Origin: a virus
Virus record (IMG/VR): IMGVR_UViG_3300030116_003118
Span: 1 to 64,000 of that record
Length of the DNA: 64,000 nucleotides
Reading direction: 5' to 3' (one strand)
Shown in pieces: positions 35,129 to 42,271 of this stretch. The notes under the pieces were generated by a model, which searched no databases, was not told the origin of the DNA, and saw nothing but the letters and a program-made list of their open reading frames with translations. Within the stretch, counting starts at the first letter, position 1; every line of letters begins with the position of its first letter. Position numbers and translations under genes: made by a program.

Positions 35129-36204
35129 GTTGTTCTTGGCTCCCTTAAAAAATTATTTAAATCTGTAAGTGCAGTAGTTAGGGCTTCTTCCCTTTGTTCT
35201 CTTCGGGTTTCATAATCTTTCATTTCTTGTGCTGTTGGCCCTGCTTCTCTCGCTTCTGTTTTTCTATCTTCTTCAACATCTTTGTCTTCTTCTTGTTGTA
35301 ATTCATTTAATAACTTAGCAGACTGTTCAGATATGTTTCCTGATGCCCTCTGTCTTTCTAAATTTTGAATTAGTTTTTGATTTGATGCCCTTCTTTGTTC
35401 AGCAGTTAATGTAGCCAATGGTTGGTTTGCTTTAAATCCGGGTTGTAATCCTGCTTCTTGTGCTTCTGCTGATGTCATCGCTGGTTGTCTTTGTTCTGTA
35501 GCATCTGTTGGTTTTCCTCTAACAGTTTGAACATTTCTTCCTAAAGTCTGTCTCCATGTTTCTCCTATCTTTCCACCAGAACCTATTCTTAATCTTTCTA
35601 AAGGAGATAGTTTTGTTTCGCCTCTTCCTTGAACTGCTTCTCTTTCTGCGCCTCTAACGTTTCCAAACATTCTATCTTGTCTTTGAGGGTCATTAACATA
35701 ATCACTTACTGCTTGTCGCTGTCTTGCATTTTCTTCTGCTTCTCTTACTTTTGCCCTATCTCTTTCTATTTTCGCTTTGCCTTGTTGAGTGTCAACTCTT
35801 GCTTGTCTTTCTCTTAGTTTTTGTTTTCTATCAATAGCCGCCTGTTCCCTCTTTCTTTCTTGTTCTTTGGCTCTTAATTGTCTTTGATAATCAGCCCTAT
35901 CCTTTTGGTCTTCTTGTTCTTTTTGTCGTTGTTCAAAGAACTTAAAATTTTCATCTTGTTCTTTTCCTCTTGCTTCGTCTGCTTGAGCAGATAATTCAGA
36001 ACCTCTTGATTCAAGAACATTTTTCCTTTGTTGTTCTTTCATCTCTTTTGCCTTGCTTTCTTCTACTCCTCTTTGATATCTTCTTTGTGCGCTATCAGTA
36101 GATATTTTCTTATCTCGCTGTTTTATCTTTCTTCTACTGCCAGCAACAAACCCCGGTTTCATAGGGGCTTTAGCAAGTTCAAACCAAGCAGCAGTTGCGT
36201 TCAT
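35125..36204 (-). CDS. W-tagged long coiled-coil, Arg/Gln-rich protein
   Basis: 359 residues. The tag sits a few residues in (MNATAAWFELAKAPMKPG; W7, K12). The body is an extreme Arg/Gln/Glu-rich coiled coil (QRQLRAKEQERKREQAAIDR, about 50-190), then a disordered section. High positive charge with length suggests DNA organisation in the capsid. Some of the low-complexity could be a hypermutable segment. No family recognised. Confidence 0.6.
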   Translation of the reverse strand: MNATAAWFELAKAPMKPGFVAGSRRKIKQRDKKISTDSAQRRYQRGVEESKAKEMKEQQRKNVLESRGSELSAQADEARGKEQDENFKFFEQRQKEQEDQKDRADYQRQLRAKEQERKREQAAIDRKQKLRERQARVDTQQGKAKIERDRAKVREAEENARQRQAVSDYVNDPQRQDRMFGNVRGAEREAVQGRGETKLSPLERLRIGSGGKIGETWRQTLGRNVQTVRGKPTDATEQRQPAMTSAEAQEAGLQPGFKANQPLATLTAEQRRASNQKLIQNLERQRASGNISEQSAKLLNELQQEEDKDVEEDRKTEAREAGPTAQEMKDYETRREQREEALTTALTDLNNFLREPRTT

Positions 36205-36208
36205 TATA

Positions 36209-36523
36209 TCACCTTTCTTTTTCTCTTAGTTTATTTTGCCACGAAGAATCAAAAAATTCTGGTGAGGCTCTATCATCTGGTTTACCACCGAATTGCGCCC
36301 CTCGCATCTTAGGCATCTTTGTTGCCTTTTCTTTATCCCTTACAAGTTTTAATCTATATAATACTACAAACTTATTACAGTCGTCACAAACTCTGCCATC
36401 AATTAAAGGTCTACCATTGTTTCCAAATTTTCCGTATGGTTTACCACACAAAGCACAGGTTTTACCTCTGTCTTCCATGTCATCATTTTGTCTGACTGTT
36501 TTGAAAATATCATCCCAATTCAT
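36209..36523 (-). CDS. W-tagged zinc-binding protein
   Basis: 104 residues from the ATG at 36523 (MNWDDIFKTVRQND; W3, K8), preferred over an upstream in-frame GTG because it gives an ATGA overlap with the upstream gene and the tag at the N-terminus. A zinc site C-A-L-C-G...C-D-D-C-N-K (about 24-52) is followed by a helix and an acidic/basic tail. Confidence 0.65.
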   Translation of the reverse strand: MNWDDIFKTVRQNDDMEDRGKTCALCGKPYGKFGNNGRPLIDGRVCDDCNKFVVLYRLKLVRDKEKATKMPKMRGAQFGGKPDDRASPEFFDSSWQNKLREKER

Positions 36524-37179
36524 GCCATTTTCTCCTCCATCTTTCGTTTCACATCTAACCAAACTTGTGGATGATTTTGTGCTAATACCTCTTGAACAAT
36601 CTGCATTTGCGCTACTATGATTGTATCCTGTCTCTTATGAACTAACTTGCCCTTAAACTCCATAAGATATCGTAGACTCTCTCTAATCTCTTTTGCTAGT
36701 TTAGTTAAACTATCTATGTATTTAGGATGTAATGGCTCATCGCTATCGAAAAGCGTATCTATTTTCATTTCTAACCGTGTTATATTTTTAGACAGACTCT
36801 CAATTTCGTCTACCTCCTTCACCGCTATTATATTTGCCGCAGACTTCTGAACCAATGGTTGAAGATGTTTCCTCATGTGTCGCTTTACTTGTTCTTCTGA
36901 ACATTTCAAAAGCATTGAAACACCTTTTGGTGTTACCGAACCTTCACTTAATTCTTTCTCTAAATGACCTCTTAACTCATGCGTACAAAAGGCACACCTC
37001 GGATTAGATGCATCAACATAATCTCCCATATGATTTCTTTGATGCCTTGCTGATGTTCCGCTAGGCCAATCCATTTGCCTATCCAAATCATCAGGCGCAA
37101 TAGCCATTGTTTCTAATTGCGCTTCTAAATCATCACGGTCTTCGTGATTACATAATTTACATCGTCTTCTCTTTACCAT
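36520..37179 (-). CDS. Zinc-binding, possibly DNA-binding protein
   Basis: 219 residues from the ATG at 37179 (MVKRRRCKLCNHEDRDD). Two zinc knuckles of the same design, C-K-L-C-N-H and C-A-F-C-T-H, each followed by a short helical domain with conserved R-x-x-R-N-H-M / K-R-H-M-R-K-H endings, suggest an internal duplication. A coiled coil (ESLSKNITRLEMKIDTLFDS) completes it. Small terminase subunits can have HTH plus coiled coil; this zinc version is a candidate. It lacks the W-tag. Confidence 0.55.
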   Translation of the reverse strand: MVKRRRCKLCNHEDRDDLEAQLETMAIAPDDLDRQMDWPSGTSARHQRNHMGDYVDASNPRCAFCTHELRGHLEKELSEGSVTPKGVSMLLKCSEEQVKRHMRKHLQPLVQKSAANIIAVKEVDEIESLSKNITRLEMKIDTLFDSDEPLHPKYIDSLTKLAKEIRESLRYLMEFKGKLVHKRQDTIIVAQMQIVQEVLAQNHPQVWLDVKRKMEEKMA

Positions 37180-38342
37180 GCTAATACACTCTTCCAACTC
37201 TTTTTAACTTCTTTCTTTTTCTTTTCTACAGGTTTAGGCTTTGCTACCCCCGGCATGAATACAGTTTCTTTACCGGGTGTTCTCTTACACTTACCTGTTA
37301 AAATGGCTAGATTTTTTGTCTGCCTTCTTGAAATGTTTACTGAAATCCCTTTTACTTCTCCTATGAACTTATCATAGTCTGCTACTCTTTTAACAGTCTT
37401 ACTGTCTTTTACACCAATATCTATAAATGTAAATGCCTTGAGCCTATTGTTAACATGGGTGTCTCTGAACATACCTGTTGTCTTATTAATGCCCCAACCG
37501 GGAGCCTGTGGTGTTCCAACGCATTCTGCCATGTATTCCTTGATGGCATCTATAGTCATCAATTCTGGAGCAGTTACGCCTTTTCCAGAATCCACAATCT
37601 TTAGTTTCAAATGCTCAAAACTAACATCTTCCTCTAATGCCTTTACAGTTTCACTTAGAATATAAACTAAACCATTGCTAACCAATTGTTGCTTTAAGAT
37701 TATACTCTTTTTAACTTCATATAACGTACCATCACCTGCAAACAATGCTTGCCACATTGGAGGCTCGGCAGTATTTTTACTTGTATTATACCAATCAGAA
37801 GAAACCGCCTTTATTGACTCCTCTTTTCCTCCAAACAATTTTGCTTTTAGATTTCTATATTTAACATAATCAGTGGTTCTATAATGACCATATACTTCTT
37901 TAGTATCTGTCTCTTCATCATAGTCTGCATTCTTTCTATTTACCTTTCTAAAAATAGGTACTGTGAAAACAATGTTTCTTGGGTCTGCTTCGGTATTCTG
38001 CATGTTCTTTAATTTAGTATATACCTTAGTAACATTCTTTTTATCTTCCTCAGTTATACCATCTGTTAAATCTAACAAAGCATCCAGTAACTCCACTACG
38101 TTACCTGCACCGTCATCTAACGGGTCATCAGTATATGGCCTAGCAACTTGTGTATCTCCATGTGCGGCAACTAAATCTAATAATGTTTTATCAGAAGTAA
38201 TTCCCATTTGCTCTCCACTAACACTACTACATTGGTCTTTCCATTCTTCATAAGCCTCCTTAAACTTAGAAGAATCAAAAGTTTGTGTTCCCTGAGAGCC
38301 GTCTATAGAGACTCCAACATTTGCCTTCTTTTCTTTTGCCAT
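37173..38342 (-). CDS. Virion-module protein with C-terminal W-tag-like peptide
   Basis: 389 residues. The N-terminus (MAKEKKANVGVSIDGSQG) lacks the tag; instead the C-terminus reads EVKKSWKSVLAW after a Lys-rich linker, with W383 followed by K-S-V-L. The body is alpha/beta with a central helix-rich region (LKQQLVSNGLVYILSETVK). Its 3' end overlaps the next start. The peptide at the opposite end supports a movable address label rather than a shared domain. Confidence 0.6.
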   Translation of the reverse strand: MAKEKKANVGVSIDGSQGTQTFDSSKFKEAYEEWKDQCSSVSGEQMGITSDKTLLDLVAAHGDTQVARPYTDDPLDDGAGNVVELLDALLDLTDGITEEDKKNVTKVYTKLKNMQNTEADPRNIVFTVPIFRKVNRKNADYDEETDTKEVYGHYRTTDYVKYRNLKAKLFGGKEESIKAVSSDWYNTSKNTAEPPMWQALFAGDGTLYEVKKSIILKQQLVSNGLVYILSETVKALEEDVSFEHLKLKIVDSGKGVTAPELMTIDAIKEYMAECVGTPQAPGWGINKTTGMFRDTHVNNRLKAFTFIDIGVKDSKTVKRVADYDKFIGEVKGISVNISRRQTKNLAILTGKCKRTPGKETVFMPGVAKPKPVEKKKKEVKKSWKSVLAW

Positions 38343-38587
38343 TACTCTTCCTCTTCATCATTATCCATTGTGTGAATAGATAGGTCTTTCTTTCTATTAT
38401 CCACACCCCCTTCATCATCTAGGTTTTGCGACATACCCCCTGCTACGGCTGTTGCACCTGCACCTATTATTGGAGCGATAACTTTCTCCAAATCTTTCTT
38501 CTTCTTTCCGTATAATGGTCTTGCCTCTATACCCCCTGTATTAGACATGACTGCACCTGAATCTTTTATTACATTCCACCACTTCAT
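38342..38587 (-). CDS. Small W-tagged protein with Gly/Ala hydrophobic stretch
   Basis: 81 residues beginning MKWWNVIKDSGAVM (W3, W4, K8). A hydrophobic APIIGAGATAVAGG segment (about 37-50) could insert in a membrane, and the C-terminus is acidic (DNDEEEE). One-base overlap with the upstream gene's neighbour. No family recognised. Confidence 0.6.
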   Translation of the reverse strand: MKWWNVIKDSGAVMSNTGGIEARPLYGKKKKDLEKVIAPIIGAGATAVAGGMSQNLDDEGGVDNRKKDLSIHTMDNDEEEE

Positions 38588-38793
38588 AGTTTTTTTACCT
38601 CCTTCAATAAATCTGCATAGTAACTGCTTTTTCGATTATAAAATATTCTTACTAATTTTACTTTGTCGTTTGCTCCCATAAATATAGGGTCATTTTTCTT
38701 AACACCATATTCTTCCATTTGGCGAATTTCCTTATCTGTTTTGATTTCCTCTAACTGAACATCATACTTTTGTTTGAATATTTTAAACCACAT
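38584..38793 (-). CDS. Small W-tagged protein
   Basis: 69 residues starting MWFKIFKQKYDVQ (W2, K7), ATGA overlap with the downstream gene. The body has an RIFYNRKSSYYADLLKEVKK tail. No recognised domain. Confidence 0.6.
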   Translation of the reverse strand: MWFKIFKQKYDVQLEEIKTDKEIRQMEEYGVKKNDPIFMGANDKVKLVRIFYNRKSSYYADLLKEVKKL

Positions 38794-38794
38794 A

Positions 38795-39463
38795 CTATTC
38801 TTCTCCTTCTGGTAGTTCTGGTAATTTCTTAAGTGCTTTAACTATTTCTTTATATGCAGGATGTTTAGTAAATAATGTAATGTAAAATATCTTATCATCC
38901 TTTGTAGGTGGCTTGAATTTATAAGGTTGTGGTGGTCTTTCTGTAGAAGTATCTTTAGTTATTTTAACAGAAGTTCTTTCTTCTTCTTCTTCTTCTAACC
39001 CCATAGCATCATAGTATGCTTGACGGTCTCCTTCTTCCCAAAAATCAAATGTAACTAATTTTGGTTTCCCCATAAACTTTAGATTTTTATTTGCTAACTC
39101 TAGCCCAAATTTTGCTAAATCTCTAACTACTTCTCTTAATTTATTTTTACCAGCAGAACCAACATGTGACGGGTGAGTATTATATGTGAATTCATATGGC
39201 TCATCTGCATTAAAATTATCTTTTATCTGTTTCATGGTAAAGTTATCTTTAGATTGATTTAACATTGTTGGAGATAAAGTTTTGAGACCTATCCAAGCAA
39301 GCGGTAATCTTCCGCTTCCTCTACCTTCCATTGTATACCCATCACCTGTTGCTTTAACAATGTCTATCATATTAGGTCTACTTTCATAGTTTTCAATAGC
39401 CTCATTTATTTCTGATTCAGTTGGCATCAAACGCTCTCTTTTAAGAAGGCTTTCCCACATCAT
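38795..39463 (-). CDS. W-tagged alpha/beta protein
   Basis: 222 residues beginning MMWESLLKRERLMP (W3, K8). Contains two long mixed segments (EPYEFTYNTHPSHVG, LKFMGKPKLVTFDFWEEGD) and an acidic EEEEE stretch. An enzyme is possible, with an H-x-x-H-like NTHPSH in the middle. ATGA overlap upstream. Not recognised. Confidence 0.6.
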   Translation of the reverse strand: MMWESLLKRERLMPTESEINEAIENYESRPNMIDIVKATGDGYTMEGRGSGRLPLAWIGLKTLSPTMLNQSKDNFTMKQIKDNFNADEPYEFTYNTHPSHVGSAGKNKLREVVRDLAKFGLELANKNLKFMGKPKLVTFDFWEEGDRQAYYDAMGLEEEEEERTSVKITKDTSTERPPQPYKFKPPTKDDKIFYITLFTKHPAYKEIVKALKKLPELPEGEE

Positions 39464-40188
39464 CTTCTTCTCACCCCATCTAAATCTCTAAGTTGTTTCT
39501 TCCATCTTGGTCTTTTTTTCTTAGGAGAAACTTGTTCATCCTTCCAATCTCTATGTTTTTCTCTATATCTTTCAGATGGCTTCATTTCAGAAGGAGCCAA
39601 TTTACCTTCCATCCTAGCACCCTCTTCTTCATCAATAGTTAAATCTTCATTGTCTTTCATGTAAGTTGTTTTACACAATTGCCATTGTTCTTGAACATAC
39701 TTCATTCCATCTAAATTCATAATGTCTATACCAAAGAGAGTTATGTCCTCCCCTCTATCTGGTTCCATTAAGTTGTTGATAGTTTTACAATCATAGTCCA
39801 TAATTGTACGGAATACTTTCTTTCTTCTTGCAGGAGTTAGTTTGTAAAGATTTTCATTTTCATTCATATATTCAATAACTTCTTCTAATAATAATTCTTT
39901 TGCCCCTTCACAGCAAGGGTCATCATCTGGATTTACTTGGCCGTCTTCTGCCATTGTAAAACTAGGAGAAACCCTACTAATAATATCTTTAGACATTCCA
40001 CCCCTTTGACTGTATTCTTCCTCTTCATCATCATCAGAAGAAGGCGCACCTCCCCCGCCTCTATTTGGGCCACCGCCTCCACCGCCAAAACCGCTTTGTC
40101 TATCTAATTCAGATTCTCTTTCCCTATTAACCCACTTACCAGTTTTAGGGTCTTTTGTCCTAACCTTTAGAATCTTATTCCAATCCAT
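39460..40188 (-). CDS. W-tagged protein with Gly-rich linker
   Basis: 242 residues beginning MDWNKILKVRTKDPK (W3, K8), then a Gly-rich tract (FGGGGGGPNRGGGG) and acidic stretch as a flexible linker, then a helical domain (NPDDDPCCEGAKELLLEEV...). The linker between tag and domain is what a cargo tether would need. C-terminal 45 residues are Lys/Arg-rich. Confidence 0.6.
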   Translation of the reverse strand: MDWNKILKVRTKDPKTGKWVNRERESELDRQSGFGGGGGGPNRGGGGAPSSDDDEEEEYSQRGGMSKDIISRVSPSFTMAEDGQVNPDDDPCCEGAKELLLEEVIEYMNENENLYKLTPARRKKVFRTIMDYDCKTINNLMEPDRGEDITLFGIDIMNLDGMKYVQEQWQLCKTTYMKDNEDLTIDEEEGARMEGKLAPSEMKPSERYREKHRDWKDEQVSPKKKRPRWKKQLRDLDGVRRR

Positions 40189-40190
40189 AA

Positions 40191-40550
40191 CTACACCTTG
40201 TAATATGTTTTCTTTCCGTTCCTTCCAACGCCGCGTTCTTGTTTTGTTGTAATGTTCATTGTTTCTAATCTCTTTCTTAAGAAAGACGTAAGGTTTTCAT
40301 CACTATCTTTTAACTTGGGATTTTGTTCTCTTAGTGATTTTATTATATCGTCTATTGTATTCCAATCGTTATTAGTTTGTAAATATTTTGTAATCTGTGA
40401 TTCTAAAGAATCATAAAATTCAGTGCTTCTTTTTCCGTGTTTCTTTCTTAGATAATCTAAATGTTTCATATCATCAGACTTTGCATACTTTTCAGCAAGC
40501 ATCTCAAACTCTTTGAGTTCATCAGATTTAATTAATTCAAACCAAGTCAT
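40191..40550 (-). CDS. W-tagged winged-helix-like protein
   Basis: 119 residues beginning MTWFELIKSDELKEFEM (W3, K8). The C-terminal 70 residues (TIDDIIKSLREQNPKLKDS... TSFLRKRLETMNITT... KKTYYKV) look like a winged helix with a final beta hairpin. Possible DNA-binding cargo. Confidence 0.6.
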   Translation of the reverse strand: MTWFELIKSDELKEFEMLAEKYAKSDDMKHLDYLRKKHGKRSTEFYDSLESQITKYLQTNNDWNTIDDIIKSLREQNPKLKDSDENLTSFLRKRLETMNITTKQERGVGRNGKKTYYKV

Positions 40551-40554
40551 TCAA

Positions 40555-40830
40555 TCACCAATCTCTACACGCCATACATCTAGCAGAATAATCTCCTTTT
40601 CCGCACGTTGAACATTTATGTCTTGCTCTAAAGGATTTCTTTCTCTTAGTGTTTCCACTCTTACCTGTCACTTTAACTCCTGATTGACCCCAATGAACTT
40701 TCTTATACTTGCCTTTCTTTCCTGATGGAACACAAGCCATCCATTTCTTTCCACTTCTTGTTGATTTGGTTTTACCTGTTCTTTTGGTACACCTACCAGA
40801 CTTACACAGGTTATCAAACCAAGCATCCAT
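40555..40830 (-). CDS. Basic Cys-rich protein with W-tag variant
   Basis: 91 residues from the ATG at 40830 (MDAWFDNLCKSGRCTK; W4, K10). I reject an upstream TTG. Extremely Lys/Arg/Gly/Ser-rich, with a C-S-T-C-G...C-M-A-C zinc ribbon at the C-terminus. The KKVHWGQSGVK...KSFRARHKC segment resembles a recurring small basic phage protein family whose function I do not know. Probably binds DNA. Confidence 0.6.
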   Translation of the reverse strand: MDAWFDNLCKSGRCTKRTGKTKSTRSGKKWMACVPSGKKGKYKKVHWGQSGVKVTGKSGNTKRKKSFRARHKCSTCGKGDYSARCMACRDW

Positions 40831-40831
40831 T

Positions 40832-41200
40832 TTATTCAATCCTTGTAGTATCCTTACTTAAATGTCTTAAGTATTTATCATCTAATTCATAGAAGTGAAA
40901 TAGTTTTTTACTCTTGCCTTCTACATGTTCTTTACCAGACATTAAAGTTCCATCGGGGTGTTTGTGGGTTTCACCAGTCCACTGAACAGGTTTACCATCT
41001 TCAATATAGAAATGTCTTTCTCCCTTTCCTTTCCTAAGATTCTTAAAATCTTCTCCCGTTATTTTACCATCATCATTGGTGTCAATTTCATGCTGGTCAC
41101 CAACGAGTTTTTTCTCCTCCATTACAACAACAGGCCCGTATGTTTTACACGGATTTTGCCCACAGCCGCAATGTCTCTTTATTACTTCTTCCCAAGTCAT
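40832..41200 (-). CDS. W-tagged EF-hand-like protein
   Basis: 122 residues beginning MTWEEVIKRHCGCGQNP (W3, K8). A calcium-loop motif D-T-N-D-D-G-K-I-T-G-E-D-F (about 39-51) matches an EF-hand or dockerin loop, and a Cys-rich C-G-C-G-x-x-P-C sits after the tag. The domain after that (KHPDGTLMSGKEHVEG) is beta-rich. Calcium-binding cargo is a reasonable inference. Confidence 0.65.
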   Translation of the reverse strand: MTWEEVIKRHCGCGQNPCKTYGPVVVMEEKKLVGDQHEIDTNDDGKITGEDFKNLRKGKGERHFYIEDGKPVQWTGETHKHPDGTLMSGKEHVEGKSKKLFHFYELDDKYLRHLSKDTTRIE

Positions 41201-41460
41201 CTTTTTCCTTTTCTCCTTTTATATGTTTTACACGCTGCACATGTTGGTCTACATCTTCTCTTTTTACCTTTTGAAGCATCTTTTCTACCACAAGGTTTAG
41301 GCCCACCCTTTCTTCCACAAGTTGAACAATCAATCCATCCTCCCTGTGTTTTACCTCCTTTGGTTTCTTTTCCGCCTCTTCTTGAAAACCATCCATGTAA
41401 TCCTTCATCTTTTTCGCGCTTGAATTTGTCTCCGCCTTTAACTACTTCAAACCAACTCAT
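41197..41460 (-). CDS. Small basic Cys-rich W-tagged protein
   Basis: 87 residues beginning MSWFEVVKGGDKFKRE (W3, K8). A GLHGWFSRRGGKE module is followed by a W-I-D-C-S-T-C-G...C-G-R...C-R-P-T-C-A-A-C cluster. This G-L-x-x-W-F...C-G-R...C-R-P layout resembles a small uncharacterised family common in phages; here it is joined to the tag. ATGA overlaps on both sides. Confidence 0.65.
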   Translation of the reverse strand: MSWFEVVKGGDKFKREKDEGLHGWFSRRGGKETKGGKTQGGWIDCSTCGRKGGPKPCGRKDASKGKKRRCRPTCAACKTYKRRKGKR

Positions 41461-41642
41461 TTTGATTTACCCCAATTAGCACAACCTACCTTTCTACAAC
41501 GCACTACTGCACCGGAAGCATAAGCAGAAGGCCAAACTGAATATCTTGCTTTTACCTTTCTAGTACAGCAATCATCTGTGTTTTTCTTTTTCTTACGCCT
41601 TCGCGCTTTTTTCTTCTTGGCCTTTACAACTTCAAACCACAT
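41457..41642 (-). CDS. Small very basic W-tagged protein
   Basis: 61 residues beginning MWFEVVKAKKKKARRRK (W2, K7). A polybasic run of about 14 residues follows the tag, then a Cys-rich C-C-T-R-K and R-C-R-K-V-G-C-A-N-W end. Likely a DNA-binding internal protein by charge. Confidence 0.65.
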   Translation of the reverse strand: MWFEVVKAKKKKARRRKKKKNTDDCCTRKVKARYSVWPSAYASGAVVRCRKVGCANWGKSK

Positions 41643-41956
41643 TATTTCTGCCCCACATATAAAAACTTCATACCATTGCGTTCATAGATTATTCGCATAT
41701 TACCTAGTCTAGCCTCTCTTTTGAGAAATGCCCTTAATTCTCCATCAGTAGGCATAGCCCTTCTAAGAGGAGATTTTGGTTTACCGGAAGCATCTAACAC
41801 TCTACCTGCGGCTCTTTCTTTGTTGTCTTTTTCAATAGCAGTTCTAACCATAGACATTATTTGTGCTACGTCTAATGGCCTGTCAACATACTTAATGGTG
41901 TCTGAAACAATTTGATGTAGTTGTTTTTTCTTTTTTACTATATCTTCCCAACCCAT
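41642..41956 (-). CDS. W-tagged winged-helix-like protein
   Basis: 104 residues beginning MGWEDIVKKKKQLHQIV (W3, K8). The rest has a winged-helix pattern (VDRPLDVAQIMSMVRTAIE, DGELRAFLKREARLGNM, then strands RIIYERNGMKFLYVGQK). A putative DNA-binding cargo. Confidence 0.65.
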   Translation of the reverse strand: MGWEDIVKKKKQLHQIVSDTIKYVDRPLDVAQIMSMVRTAIEKDNKERAAGRVLDASGKPKSPLRRAMPTDGELRAFLKREARLGNMRIIYERNGMKFLYVGQK

Positions 41957-41967
41957 AATTTAGCACC

Positions 41968-42267
41968 TCATAGTTTTACCATGTTATTGTGACCATCCAT
42001 GCCACTGTCTTTATGCTCATCACACCATTGCGCTCCACATTCAGCACAAGCCCACGTTGCTTTATTTTTACAACCTCTGCCAAAAGGTTGCCAAGAGGAA
42101 CACGCATCTTTTGGGAAATCTGCAATGTTAAAATCTGCCATAGTGTCTTTACCAGTCCTACGCTGAAAACCCTTAAACTCCTTAGGTTTCTTTTCTGGTG
42201 TTTTTGGGTCAGGCTTTTTCCCCCCTCTATTCGGATTAAATACTTTAACGAGTTCTTCCCATGACAT
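41968..42267 (-). CDS. W-tagged zinc finger protein (B-box/AN1-like)
   Basis: 99 residues beginning MSWEELVKVFNPNRGG (W3, K8). The C-terminal finger C-S-S-W...G-C-K-N-K-A-T-W-A-C-A-E-C-G-A-Q-W-C-D-E-H-K parallels that of 34032-34439, including the conserved K-A-T-[WY]-x-C and C-D-x-H spacing. The two genes look like paralogs. Confidence 0.7.
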   Translation of the reverse strand: MSWEELVKVFNPNRGGKKPDPKTPEKKPKEFKGFQRRTGKDTMADFNIADFPKDACSSWQPFGRGCKNKATWACAECGAQWCDEHKDSGMDGHNNMVKL

Positions 42268-42271
42268 AGGG

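Noticed and set aside
36520-37197. Longer start (TTG at 37197) for the zinc protein
   Set aside because: The ATG at 37179 gives the usual short overlap; the upstream codons belong to the C-terminal tag of the neighbouring gene.
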